Both the position numbers and the translations under genes were made by a program. A DNA stretch of 64,000 bases from Methylotenera_A sp040387515 (GTDB lineage Bacteria; Pseudomonadota; Gammaproteobacteria; Burkholderiales; Methylophilaceae): the NCBI GenBank assembly GCA_040387515.1, contig JAZKDP010000011.1, forward strand, positions 1 through 64,000. The letters are read 5' to 3'. The notes under the pieces were generated by a model. It saw only the letters and a program-made list of their open reading frames with translations. It had not been told where the DNA came from and made no database searches. Below, in pieces: positions 19,640 through 28,094 of the stretch (positions are counted from its first letter, which is position 1; each line of letters opens with the position of its first letter).

Positions 19640-19658
19640 GTTTACTCTATGAGTAAAC
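19640..19658. repeat. Inverted repeat between the EF-hand gene and fumarase
   Basis: Perfect 8-base arms GTTTACTC and GAGTAAAC are separated by TAT. It lies 20 bases past the fumarase stop and upstream of the EF-hand gene. No U run follows in either direction, so it is better read as an operator or processing hairpin than as an intrinsic terminator. Confidence 0.35.
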
Positions 19659-19678
19659 ATATTTGATTCATGCGCCTT

Positions 19679-21244
19679 TTAAGGCAAAGCTGTTATCTCA
19701 ATTACTTTATGTTTAGCAATTTTATCCTGCCAAATTGCTGGGCCTATTTTGTGTACTGATTCGCCAGTCGCGCTCACGGCAACGGTTACAGGCATATCCA
19801 CCACATCAAACTCATAAATCGCTTCCATGCCTAAATCGGCAAAAGCAACCACACGCGACTTCTTAATCGCTTTACTCACTAAAAAAGCTGCGCCACCAAC
19901 TGCCATTAAATACACAGACTTATATTTCTTAATCACACCTAGCGCTTCATCGCCGCGCTCTGCTTTGCCGATAGATCCTAATAAATTGAGTTTTCCCAAC
20001 ATTAATTCGGTGTAATCATCCATGCGCGTAGCCGTAGTTGGGCCTGCTGGCCCAACTGCCTCATCACCCACTGCATCTACCGGGCCAACGTAATAAATGA
20101 AACGATTGGTAAAATCCACTGGCAATGTTTCATTTTTTGCCAACATAGTTGCAATACGCTTATGCGCCGCATCACGGCCTGTCAGGATTTTTCCTGTTAA
20201 CAACAAAGTCTCACCAGCTTGCCAATCGGCAATATCCGCTTTAGTTAAGGTATCAACATTCACTCTTTTTGCTTGCGCGCTTGGCGCCCAATGTACGTCT
20301 GGGTAACTACTCAAATCGGGCGGCGTCAACTCTGCCGCACCGCTACCATCCAACACAAAATGCATATGTCGCGTAGCTGCGCAGTTTGGAATAATCGCCA
20401 CAGGCAAACTGGCTGCGTGCGTTGGGTAATCCAGAATTTTCACATCCAATACAGTCGCTAAACCGCCTAAACCCTGCGCGCCAATGCCCAGATTATTCAC
20501 TTTCTCAAAAATCTCTAATCGCAACTCTTCAATCCTGCTAAGGCTTTGTTTATCTTTTAAATTTAAAGCACGCAATTTCAGCTCATGCATATCAATTGGC
20601 GACATTAACGATTCTTTTGCTAACAACACCGCTTTTTCAGCACTGCCACCAATGCCAATGCCCAACATGCCTGGTGGACACCAGCCAGCACCCATTTGGG
20701 GCACAACTTCTAATATCCAATCCACAATTGAATCATTCGGATTCAACATAGCAAGCTTCGCTTTATTCTCTGAACCACCACCTTTTGCGGCGATACTTAC
20801 TTCAACTTTATCGCCCGCCACCAATGAAACATGCACTACGGCAGGCGTGTTATCTTTAGTATTCACGCGCTTTCCAGCTGGGTCTGTCACTATAGAAGCG
20901 CGTAGTTTATTTTCTGGTAGCAAATATGCGCGGTGTACGCCTTCATTCACCATTTGTTCTAAAGTTAGGCTCTCAAACCCATCTTGACCTTCAAAGCGCA
21001 CTTGCATACCGACTTTAACAAAAGCAACAACGATGCCAGTATCCTGACAAATAGGTCGCTTGCCTTCTGCACACATTCTGGAATTGGTGAGTATCTGCGC
21101 AATCGCATCTTTAGCCGCAGGCGACTCCTCCAACTTGTAAGCTTCACCCAAAGCCTGAATATAATCAGTCGGATGGTAGTACGAAATATATTGCAAAGCA
21201 TCTGCGATGCTTTGAATAAAATCGGCTTGTTTAATAATGGTCAT
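19679..21244 (-). CDS. fumA: Fumarate hydratase, class I ([4Fe-4S])
   Basis: A 521-residue class I fumarase with the N-terminal Fe-S hydratase domain (CAEGKRPICQDTGIVVAFVKVGM, GGGSENKAKLAML, GAGWCPPGMLGIGIGGS) and the C-terminal swivel domain (GPAGPTTATRMDDYTE, KSVYLMAVGGAAFLVSKAIK). Conserved cysteines suited to a labile [4Fe-4S] cluster are present. It hydrates fumarate to malate, directly after succinate dehydrogenase. It is the last gene of a leftward run that begins at gntR, and so takes succinate from PrpB through Sdh to malate for the malic enzyme of the same operon. Confidence 0.94.
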   Translation of the reverse strand: MTIIKQADFIQSIADALQYISYYHPTDYIQALGEAYKLEESPAAKDAIAQILTNSRMCAEGKRPICQDTGIVVAFVKVGMQVRFEGQDGFESLTLEQMVNEGVHRAYLLPENKLRASIVTDPAGKRVNTKDNTPAVVHVSLVAGDKVEVSIAAKGGGSENKAKLAMLNPNDSIVDWILEVVPQMGAGWCPPGMLGIGIGGSAEKAVLLAKESLMSPIDMHELKLRALNLKDKQSLSRIEELRLEIFEKVNNLGIGAQGLGGLATVLDVKILDYPTHAASLPVAIIPNCAATRHMHFVLDGSGAAELTPPDLSSYPDVHWAPSAQAKRVNVDTLTKADIADWQAGETLLLTGKILTGRDAAHKRIATMLAKNETLPVDFTNRFIYYVGPVDAVGDEAVGPAGPTTATRMDDYTELMLGKLNLLGSIGKAERGDEALGVIKKYKSVYLMAVGGAAFLVSKAIKKSRVVAFADLGMEAIYEFDVVDMPVTVAVSATGESVHKIGPAIWQDKIAKHKVIEITALP

Positions 21245-21269
21245 ATTTATTTATATCTAGATGACAAGT

Positions 21270-21587
21270 TTAATTTGGCACAAAAATATCAACTTCATCA
21301 ACCCCTAGCAAATCCGAAAGTTGATTAAAAAATAAATCTTTTTGTAAACTTGTTCGAATGTAAATTTCTTTAATTTTGTTGTTGGTGTATACAACATTGG
21401 CTTGTGTATATTCGTTTTGATATTTTTCGATACCAAGATATTCTTCTTCTAACTTTACGTTAAGAAAACTTATTACTTTAATTGACACCAAATCAGAAAT
21501 TATTCCGCTTGAGTGAAAGAACCAACCAATCTCACCAAGAGTTCGCTTGGTATCTTTAGGAAGAATAAATATTACACTTTTAGGCAT
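21270..21587 (-). CDS. Hypothetical AT-rich gene inside the sdh/fum operon
   Basis: I do not recognise this protein of about 105 residues. It starts at an ATG at 21587, or a TTG at 21593, with no convincing ribosome site. It is noticeably more AT-rich than its neighbours, has no signal peptide or membrane segment, and no cysteine or metal motif. It fits between the acyl-CoA synthetase stop (10 bases) and fumarase (25 bases) without overlap, which supports a real gene. Composition and lack of family suggest it was added to the operon later; it could also be non-coding. Confidence 0.45.
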   Translation of the reverse strand: MPKSVIFILPKDTKRTLGEIGWFFHSSGIISDLVSIKVISFLNVKLEEEYLGIEKYQNEYTQANVVYTNNKIKEIYIRTSLQKDLFFNQLSDLLGVDEVDIFVPN

Positions 21588-21597
21588 AATCAAAAAC

Positions 21598-23253
21598 TTA
21601 TCTCAATGACTTTGCTGTTGCTATTTTAGGGCTAATATCTTTACGTAGAATTTTACCATTTTTGGTGCGCGGGAAGTCTTTAGCCAAATATACCGTTTTA
21701 GGTGTTTTATAAACAGCCAGATGTTGCTTACCAAAAGCCACCAACTCATCTGGGCTGGTAAGTGCATCAGGTTTTAAAATCACATAAATCACTACAAGCA
21801 ATTTATCTTTTTCAATTTCCTCACCTACGGCTGCGCAGTCCGCCACATCGGGGTGGCCTTTGTAAACGCGCTCTATTTCGTAAGGTGAAACCCTGTAACC
21901 GAAACTTTTGATGATGTCATCTTTGCGACCTAAAAACCAAATGTAGCCATCCGCATCGTATTTTGCATAATCTCCTGTGAAAAAGTAGCCATCATGCTTA
22001 TATTTTACGGTTTCTTCGGCTAAATTCCAATAGTTTAAAAATACACCTGGATCATCTAATGGCACGCAAATCATGCCTTCTTCACCCATTAGCACTTCTT
22101 CTAATGTTTCTGGGTTCAACAACTTGATATTGTGACCTGGCTGCGGAAACCCAGCTGAACCAGGTCGAATCGGTCTAAATTTACTTTGGCTTAAGTAATA
22201 AGAAAACTCGCTCATACCGACAGCTTCATAAATATCCAGGCCAAACCTTACATGCCATTGACTGAGCACTTCATCAGACAGATGCTCACCTGCACTCATG
22301 TAATGACGCAAACTGGGCAAATCATCTTTGGTAGCCGTGGTTTTTTGCAGAATCTGCCTATATATTGTTGGCACACCAATAAAAATCGTGGCTTGATGTT
22401 TTTGAATCAGATTCAACCACACTAACGCATCGTTTTTGCCTTCATGCACGATGACTGTTTTGCCTAAATATAGCGGATCCATTAATCCAGAACCCAACAC
22501 ATAGGTCCAATTAAACTTACCCGAATGCATGATGCGGTCATTTAAATGATTACCATCAGAATCTTGCGCATAATTAAACCAATATTGCGCAGCTGGCTGG
22601 CGGCCAAGTAGTGCGCGATGCGCATGCAATACGCCTTTTGGATAACCGGTAGTGCCAGAGGTATAGACTAAATAAGCTGCATCGTCTGCTTTGGTTTGGT
22701 AGGCGATTTCACAATCCTGTACCGCATTTAAACCACTCTCTAAACTGAGTACATTTAATTGCGCGTGCGGATGATGTTCAGCAGTTTGTGAAAGCAATAC
22801 ATGCTTAAGATTGGGCATGCTTTTTAAATCGGCAACTAATTGGGATTCCATTGCCCGCCAAGCTTGCGCATCTGTCACCAGCACTGCCGCACCTGAATCT
22901 TTTGCTAAATAAGCGACTTCTTCCGCTGTTAACAAAGTGGAAGTGGGTACTGAAATCGCCCCCATTTTCATGGCGCCTAAAAATGCAATCGGGTATTCCA
23001 GACTATTGGGTAAACGAATCAACACACGATCACCGGCTTTTACATTCATGCTTCTCAGCAACTGGGCAAATTGGTCGGTTTTACGCGCCAGTTCCGTAAA
23101 AGTAATGGACGCCGTTCCCAGCAGGTCATCTTCCACAATCATGGCGATGTTATCGGCTTGCGGCGTGCCTAAATGTTTATCGGTACAAGCTACGCCGATA
23201 TTAAAATGGCAGGGGATTTGCCATTGCCATTCTGGAAACTGTTCAAACGCCAT
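21598..23253 (-). CDS. AMP-forming acyl-CoA synthetase, substrate unknown
   Basis: A 551-residue member of the ANL adenylating family. The phosphate-binding loop is YTSGTTGYPKG (about residues 196-206), the adenine motif region reads YEAVGMSEFSYYL, the hinge is GRKDDIIKSFGYRVSPYEIE, and the catalytic lysine lies in PRTKNGKILRKDI near the C-terminus. General resemblance is to benzoate-CoA-ligase-like and medium-chain synthetases rather than to acetyl- or propionyl-CoA synthetase (usually about 630 residues). It makes an acyl-CoA from a free acid with ATP. It lies 74 bases after a CitE-like lyase gene, so the product is plausibly the precursor of a CoA ester cleaved by that family, such as mesaconate, itaconate or a malate analogue. 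That substrate is inference. Confidence 0.88.
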   Translation of the reverse strand: MAFEQFPEWQWQIPCHFNIGVACTDKHLGTPQADNIAMIVEDDLLGTASITFTELARKTDQFAQLLRSMNVKAGDRVLIRLPNSLEYPIAFLGAMKMGAISVPTSTLLTAEEVAYLAKDSGAAVLVTDAQAWRAMESQLVADLKSMPNLKHVLLSQTAEHHPHAQLNVLSLESGLNAVQDCEIAYQTKADDAAYLVYTSGTTGYPKGVLHAHRALLGRQPAAQYWFNYAQDSDGNHLNDRIMHSGKFNWTYVLGSGLMDPLYLGKTVIVHEGKNDALVWLNLIQKHQATIFIGVPTIYRQILQKTTATKDDLPSLRHYMSAGEHLSDEVLSQWHVRFGLDIYEAVGMSEFSYYLSQSKFRPIRPGSAGFPQPGHNIKLLNPETLEEVLMGEEGMICVPLDDPGVFLNYWNLAEETVKYKHDGYFFTGDYAKYDADGYIWFLGRKDDIIKSFGYRVSPYEIERVYKGHPDVADCAAVGEEIEKDKLLVVIYVILKPDALTSPDELVAFGKQHLAVYKTPKTVYLAKDFPRTKNGKILRKDISPKIATAKSLR

Positions 23254-23327
23254 CTTAATAACCTTAAAAAATGTGAGTGATGAAATACTTAACGCTAAAT
23301 TAGTGCTTAAAAATTACAGCTATATAA

Positions 23328-24440
23328 CTACAGCAACACGCCATACGGCCAGTTTTGGCGTACTACCTGTGCAGGCAACTGTTCCAATACGTGCACGGCA
23401 AAGTCTTTATCCGATGTTTTTAATGCGCGTAGCGCATGCGCGCGCAACAGTGTTTGCAAGGCCTTACCAAACATGGGCGGATCCAGCATTTCGCCTTCAA
23501 ACTTAATTGCGCCACCATGCAAGGCATCTGCTTCAATCGCTGCTTTTAGAATCGCCACTTTTTGCGTGATTTCGGTTGGTGAAGGCGTGTAGGCGGTTTT
23601 GCACAGATGAATATGGCCAGGATGAATCACCTGCTTGCCTGTAAGCCCCATTGCTGCTTCTTGGCAAGCATGTTTATACACAATGCGCGATTCATTATCG
23701 CCATGTAAATCCAGCCAGCGGCGCACATCGTGCGGCTCTAAGAATTTTTCTGGCATGATGTTCTGGCCAATCAGCGTTTCAACTCCGCCAATCACGCCCT
23801 TACCTGCAATCCGCGCCTCAAACATCAATTGATTCATGTAAAACTGCAACTCTTCAATCCAGCCCTCTGGCGTAATGTGTATACCCATGGCTTTTGAGAA
23901 ATCATGGATACCAAACACCACATGTTTAACTGTGTTGTACTGCATTAATTCTGGCGCGATTTTGAGCGATTTTGGGTGCTCAATAATCGGTTGAATCGTC
24001 ATATGTGGATTCACATTCAATAGTAAACTGGATAAATCACGCACTTCTGCCGCACCATAAACTTCACCCGCTTTAGCCAGCATGACAACATCAATATAGT
24101 CACCCATATCGCGCACCAACTGCATATCCTGCTCATATTCGTCGGTGCGAAATGAGTTGCAGCGAATCGCAATCGTGACGCGCTCATTCACTTTTCGCAA
24201 AGCGGGCAACTCATGCCGTAGCAAATCACGGCTCATTTCTTTTTGACGACAGCCATCTTCCAAGTCAAAAACCAAGGTATGCGCAATGGTGTTGTGTGCA
24301 TGCTTTTTCATGCGCGCAGCGGCCTGATCCATGTCTTCATAAATACCCAAGCTAGGCGCGTATTTCACTGGCGGGTAATACAACTGAATGCCAGGCCAGT
24401 AATCGCCCAACGGGTTACATGTTTGTGTTGTTTCAGTCAT
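23328..24440 (-). CDS. HpcH/HpaI-CitE family CoA-ester lyase (copy 1)
   Basis: A 370-residue TIM-barrel protein of the citrate lyase beta/malyl-CoA lyase superfamily. Motifs visible are LVFDLEDGC (conserved acidic pair), AIRCNS (substrate arginine), QPIIEHPKSL (metal-binding Glu) and VFGIHDFSKAMG (metal-binding Asp), and KQVIHPGHI near the C-terminus. Such enzymes reversibly split 3-hydroxyacyl-CoA esters, for example malyl-, beta-methylmalyl- or citramalyl-CoA. It is longer than classical CitE (about 290-320), with extra sequence at both ends. It lies in the sdh operon, just before the acyl-CoA synthetase, and is not a close copy of the two lyases on the other strand. Confidence 0.86.
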   Translation of the reverse strand: MTETTQTCNPLGDYWPGIQLYYPPVKYAPSLGIYEDMDQAAARMKKHAHNTIAHTLVFDLEDGCRQKEMSRDLLRHELPALRKVNERVTIAIRCNSFRTDEYEQDMQLVRDMGDYIDVVMLAKAGEVYGAAEVRDLSSLLLNVNPHMTIQPIIEHPKSLKIAPELMQYNTVKHVVFGIHDFSKAMGIHITPEGWIEELQFYMNQLMFEARIAGKGVIGGVETLIGQNIMPEKFLEPHDVRRWLDLHGDNESRIVYKHACQEAAMGLTGKQVIHPGHIHLCKTAYTPSPTEITQKVAILKAAIEADALHGGAIKFEGEMLDPPMFGKALQTLLRAHALRALKTSDKDFAVHVLEQLPAQVVRQNWPYGVLL

Positions 24441-24486
24441 TGCCTACCTTTCCTTTATGCTATCTGCAGTTCATGCATTTTTTATA

Positions 24487-24756
24487 CTAACTTTGTTTTA
24501 ATGCTCTGATTTTACTCACAACATTTACTGTATCTGCATTTTTTGGCTTAATTTTATCGCTGGAGACCAAAGCCCAAAAATCGTTATCAGGTAGCTCAAG
24601 CAAATCATCAAACGCCTTTAATTGCGCCAATGTCAAACCATCAAAATGCTGCGCAATAAAACGCTGTAATACGATATCCAGCTCCAACATGCCACGTCGG
24701 CAACGCCATGCCAAGCGGCGTAACTCTGCATCTTTCATATTTTCGGCGTTTATCAT
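24487..24756 (-). CDS. sdhE: SdhE, flavinylation factor of succinate dehydrogenase
   Basis: A small protein of about 89 residues of the SdhE/YgfY family. The RGxxE motif appears as RRGMLELD, followed by the typical LTLAQLKAFDDLLELPDNDFWAL. SdhE promotes covalent FAD attachment to SdhA. The ATG at 24756 is chosen over a TTG at 24777 because GGTGAGG lies at normal spacing before it. It sits directly after sdhB, in the usual operon order. Confidence 0.93.
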   Translation of the reverse strand: MINAENMKDAELRRLAWRCRRGMLELDIVLQRFIAQHFDGLTLAQLKAFDDLLELPDNDFWALVSSDKIKPKNADTVNVVSKIRALKQS

Positions 24757-24777
24757 TGTGACCTCACCTTTACTCAA

Positions 24778-25536
24778 TCAGCCTAACGTAATACCAAATA
24801 TTTTTTTAGCGGGCTTGCTGTCTGTGCCCTCTTTTGCGCGTTCAATTTTCAAATCCTTAATATTTGCAATCGCCGCATTTGGATTCAATTTTTTAGGGCA
24901 AACTTCCACGCAATTCATGATGTTATGGCAGCGATATAGACGATAGGGATCTTCCAAATTTTCCAAGCGCTCTTCTGTTGCTTGGTCACGTGAATCCATA
25001 ATAAAACGGTTGGCTTGCATCAAGCCTGCTGGGCCGACAAATTTATCCGGGTTCCACCAAAAACTAGGGCATGAAGTAGTGCACGCACCACACAAAATAC
25101 ATTCATACATGCCATCTAACTTGGCGCGATCGGCCGGTGATTGCAAACGCTCAGTTTCAGGCAAGGGGTCATCATTAATCAGATAAGGTTTAACCGAGTT
25201 GTAATGCTCAAAAAATTGCGTCATGTCGACGACTAAATCACGTATCACAGGCAATCCCGGCATAGGGCGCAGTACAACCGGCTGTTCTAAATCACTTAAC
25301 TTGGTAATACAGGCAAGGCCATTTTTGCCATTGATATTCATGCTGTCACTGCCACAAACGCCTTCGCGGCACGATTTACGTAAACTCAAAGAATCGTCAT
25401 GCTGTTTAATGCGCATCAACGCATCCAGCAACATTTGGTCTTCATCCTCCAATGCAATATCGTAATCCTGCATATAAGGCTTTTTATCCTCATCGGGATT
25501 GTAGCGATACACCGAAAATTTCATCTGTTTAGCCAT
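24778..25536 (-). CDS. sdhB: Succinate dehydrogenase iron-sulfur subunit
   Basis: A 252-residue protein. The N-terminal [2Fe-2S] domain has C56, C61, D64 and C76 (Asp in the third ligand position, as in E. coli SdhB). The C-terminal domain carries CILCGACTTSCP and CHNIMNCVEVCPKKLNP for the [4Fe-4S] and [3Fe-4S] clusters. It passes electrons from SdhA to ubiquinone at SdhCD. Length is slightly above the E. coli protein. It follows sdhA by 12 bases. Confidence 0.96.
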   Translation of the reverse strand: MAKQMKFSVYRYNPDEDKKPYMQDYDIALEDEDQMLLDALMRIKQHDDSLSLRKSCREGVCGSDSMNINGKNGLACITKLSDLEQPVVLRPMPGLPVIRDLVVDMTQFFEHYNSVKPYLINDDPLPETERLQSPADRAKLDGMYECILCGACTTSCPSFWWNPDKFVGPAGLMQANRFIMDSRDQATEERLENLEDPYRLYRCHNIMNCVEVCPKKLNPNAAIANIKDLKIERAKEGTDSKPAKKIFGITLG

Positions 25537-25548
25537 GAGTCATCAACC

Positions 25549-27312
25549 TTAATACACGCGTGCTTTTGGCTCAAAAGATTCCACTGTTTGTGGTTTTAAG
25601 CGCACTGGTTTGTAAGTTAACTGTTTATTTTTCTTATAAAATAGTGAGTGTTGCAGCCAATTTTCATCATCGCGCGCGGCAAAATCTTCACGCGCGTGCG
25701 CGCCACGACTTTCAGTGCGATTATTCGCCGCATGCATGGTCGCTACAGCGACTTCAATTAAGTTATCCAGCTCTAGCGCCTCAACTCTTGCCGTATTAAA
25801 CACTTGGCTTTTATCATTAATAATAATGTTTGGAATGCGTTTTTCGACTGCATCAATCTCACGCACGCCTTGAGCCAATAAATCGGGAAAGCGGAATACG
25901 CCGCAATGGGCTTGCATGGTTTTTCGCATAGCATCGCCCACTTCAGTCACATTTTCGCCTTGTGTATTTTCTAGGCGATTAAGCCGCGCCAAAGTCTTAT
26001 CTGCTGCATCTGCAGGCAATGCTTTATGTGTATTATTGGTTTTGATAGCGGCGGCCATATGGTCACCCGCGGCTTTACCGAATACGACTAAATCTAACAA
26101 AGAGTTAGAGCCTAAACGATTCGCGCCATGCACGGAAACACATGCACATTCACCAACGGCATAAAGTCCATTAACGACTTTTTCACCTTCTAAAACCACT
26201 TGGCCATCTAAATTGGTGGGGATACCACCCATCATGTAATGACAAGTCGGCACAATTGGAATCGGATCTTTGATAGGGTCGACATTGGCGAATGTTTTGG
26301 CGATTTCGCGAATGCCAGGCAGGCTTTTATTGATACGTTCTTCGCCCAAATGATCCAGCTTTAGATACACCGCATCTTTATTTTTGCCAACACCGCGGCC
26401 TTGTTTAATCTCAGTCGAAATCGCGCGTGAAATCACATCGCGACTGGCTAAATCTTTGGCATGCGGCGCGTAACGTTCCATAAAGCGCTCGCCCTCAGAA
26501 TTGACCAGATAACCGCCCTCGCCACGTACTCCTTCGGTTATCAACACGCCCGCATGCAAGACGCCAGTGGGATGAAATTGCCAGAATTCCATATCTTGCA
26601 GAGGTAAGCCTGCACGTGCCGCCATGCCTAAACCATCACCGGTATTGATAAACGCATTGGTGCTAGCTTGAAATATACGCCCTGCGCCGCCTGTCGCCAG
26701 CAATGTAGTTTTGGCTTGCATGATATGAATCTGCCCAGTTTCTATTTCCAACGCAATCACACCCAGCACATCACCTTCGCTATCGCGAATTAAATCCAGC
26801 GCAAACCATTCCACAAAAAATTGGGTATTAGCGCGGATATTGCGCTGATACAAAGTATGCAACATGGCGTGACCGGTGCGGTCCGCCACTGCGCAGGTTC
26901 TGGAGATTGGACTTTCCCCAAAATTTTGCGTCATGCCGCCAAAAGGGCGTTGGTAGATTTTCCCAGATTCCAAGCGATCAAACGGCATACCAAAATGTTC
27001 CAGCTCAATAATAGCTTTTGCTGCGTTTTTGCACATAAATTCAATGGCATCTTGGTCACCCAAATAATCTGAACCCTTGATGGTGTCATACATATGCCAC
27101 AGCCATTTGTCTTCTGCCACATTGCCCAAAGCGGCCGCAATACCACCTTGCGCCGCTACAGTGTGCGAACGGGTTGGAAACACTTTAGACAGCACAGCAA
27201 CCTTAACGCCAGATTCAGCCAACTGCAAAGCGGCACGCAAACCAGCGCCACCGCCGCCAACAATGACTGCATCAAATTGATGTTTTCCGATATTATTTGA
27301 GTCTATTGCCAT
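25549..27312 (-). CDS. sdhA: Succinate dehydrogenase flavoprotein subunit
   Basis: A 587-residue flavoprotein. An N-terminal FAD-binding motif (AVIVGGGGAGLRAALQLAESG) is followed by the histidine that binds FAD covalently (RSHTVAAQGG), the catalytic region (RDVISRAISTEI, HYMMGGIPTN) and a C-terminal helical domain ending in the typical RGAHAREDF and DDENWLQHSLFY pattern. It oxidises succinate to fumarate on the inner face of the membrane. Here it links succinate made by PrpB to fumarase and malic enzyme, all in the same locus. Confidence 0.97.
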   Translation of the reverse strand: MAIDSNNIGKHQFDAVIVGGGGAGLRAALQLAESGVKVAVLSKVFPTRSHTVAAQGGIAAALGNVAEDKWLWHMYDTIKGSDYLGDQDAIEFMCKNAAKAIIELEHFGMPFDRLESGKIYQRPFGGMTQNFGESPISRTCAVADRTGHAMLHTLYQRNIRANTQFFVEWFALDLIRDSEGDVLGVIALEIETGQIHIMQAKTTLLATGGAGRIFQASTNAFINTGDGLGMAARAGLPLQDMEFWQFHPTGVLHAGVLITEGVRGEGGYLVNSEGERFMERYAPHAKDLASRDVISRAISTEIKQGRGVGKNKDAVYLKLDHLGEERINKSLPGIREIAKTFANVDPIKDPIPIVPTCHYMMGGIPTNLDGQVVLEGEKVVNGLYAVGECACVSVHGANRLGSNSLLDLVVFGKAAGDHMAAAIKTNNTHKALPADAADKTLARLNRLENTQGENVTEVGDAMRKTMQAHCGVFRFPDLLAQGVREIDAVEKRIPNIIINDKSQVFNTARVEALELDNLIEVAVATMHAANNRTESRGAHAREDFAARDDENWLQHSLFYKKNKQLTYKPVRLKPQTVESFEPKARVY

Positions 27313-27315
27313 TCT

Positions 27316-27663
27316 TTACACATTCCACAAAATGTAAATTATCCAAAATAGGTACAACATCAACGCAACATCTACTACCATTTGCAAGTAAGCGCGCAAT
27401 GGTTTATTAAAAACGTAATCCTTTAATACATCCGCCACGCCTAACCAAGCATGCATAAACAAACACATAAAAAACAATAATGTTGCTAACCTAAACCAAA
27501 TCGGCGATACAAATGCATACCAAGCTACATAGTCCACGGGCTGAATTATCAGCACTGCAATCAGCAATAACACAATATAAATTGCCATCACCACTGCGGT
27601 TAAACGTTGTGACAACCACAAACGCATGCCAGGATATTTATTGGTAAGCAATTGAATTAACAT
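27316..27663 (-). CDS. sdhD: Succinate dehydrogenase membrane anchor subunit SdhD
   Basis: A 115-residue protein with three membrane segments. It has RLTAVVMAIYIVLLL in segment 1 and the HAWLGVADVLKDYV motif, whose histidine is a likely haem b ligand and whose Asp/Tyr region lines the quinone site. Length is typical. It lies 3 bases before sdhA and 4 bases after sdhC. Confidence 0.92.
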   Translation of the reverse strand: MLIQLLTNKYPGMRLWLSQRLTAVVMAIYIVLLLIAVLIIQPVDYVAWYAFVSPIWFRLATLLFFMCLFMHAWLGVADVLKDYVFNKPLRAYLQMVVDVALMLYLFWIIYILWNV

Positions 27664-27667
27664 GCTT

Positions 27668-28081
27668 TTATGACCAAATAAACCATGAAAAAATAATCAC
27701 GGTAATACCCACCAACCACAACACCACGCGGCTGGAAAAACGCGCTTTTTGCAAACTAGTCATCCAATGAATGTCTTGCAATAAATGGCGGATACCAGCA
27801 AAAAAGTGATGAAAAAATGCCCACGAAAGCCCAATTAAAAACAACTTTAAATACCAAGTACTTAGCATCTGCGTTAACAAAAAATAACTGCGTGGTGAAT
27901 CTACAGAAGCTTGAAAAGCCAATAAAATCAGTGGTAAAGCTAAAAACAAACCGACCCCAGCTGCCCGATGTAAAATTGAAACCACGGCATTAATCGGCAA
28001 ACGAATGGTGAATAAATTTAGGTTTTTTGGCCTAAGCTTTTTTTTATCACTCAGCCGATGATTAGGGGTTGTATTTTGCAT
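27668..28081 (-). CDS. sdhC: Succinate dehydrogenase cytochrome b556 subunit SdhC
   Basis: A 137-residue protein with three membrane segments. The family signatures RPKNLNLFTIRLPINAVVSILHRAAG and HHFFAGIRHLLQDIHW are present; the histidine and arginine of the latter are associated with haem and quinone binding. It follows the malic enzyme gene by 13 bases and heads sdhCDABE. Confidence 0.93.
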   Translation of the reverse strand: MQNTTPNHRLSDKKKLRPKNLNLFTIRLPINAVVSILHRAAGVGLFLALPLILLAFQASVDSPRSYFLLTQMLSTWYLKLFLIGLSWAFFHHFFAGIRHLLQDIHWMTSLQKARFSSRVVLWLVGITVIIFSWFIWS

Positions 28082-28094
28082 GGCTTAGGACGAG

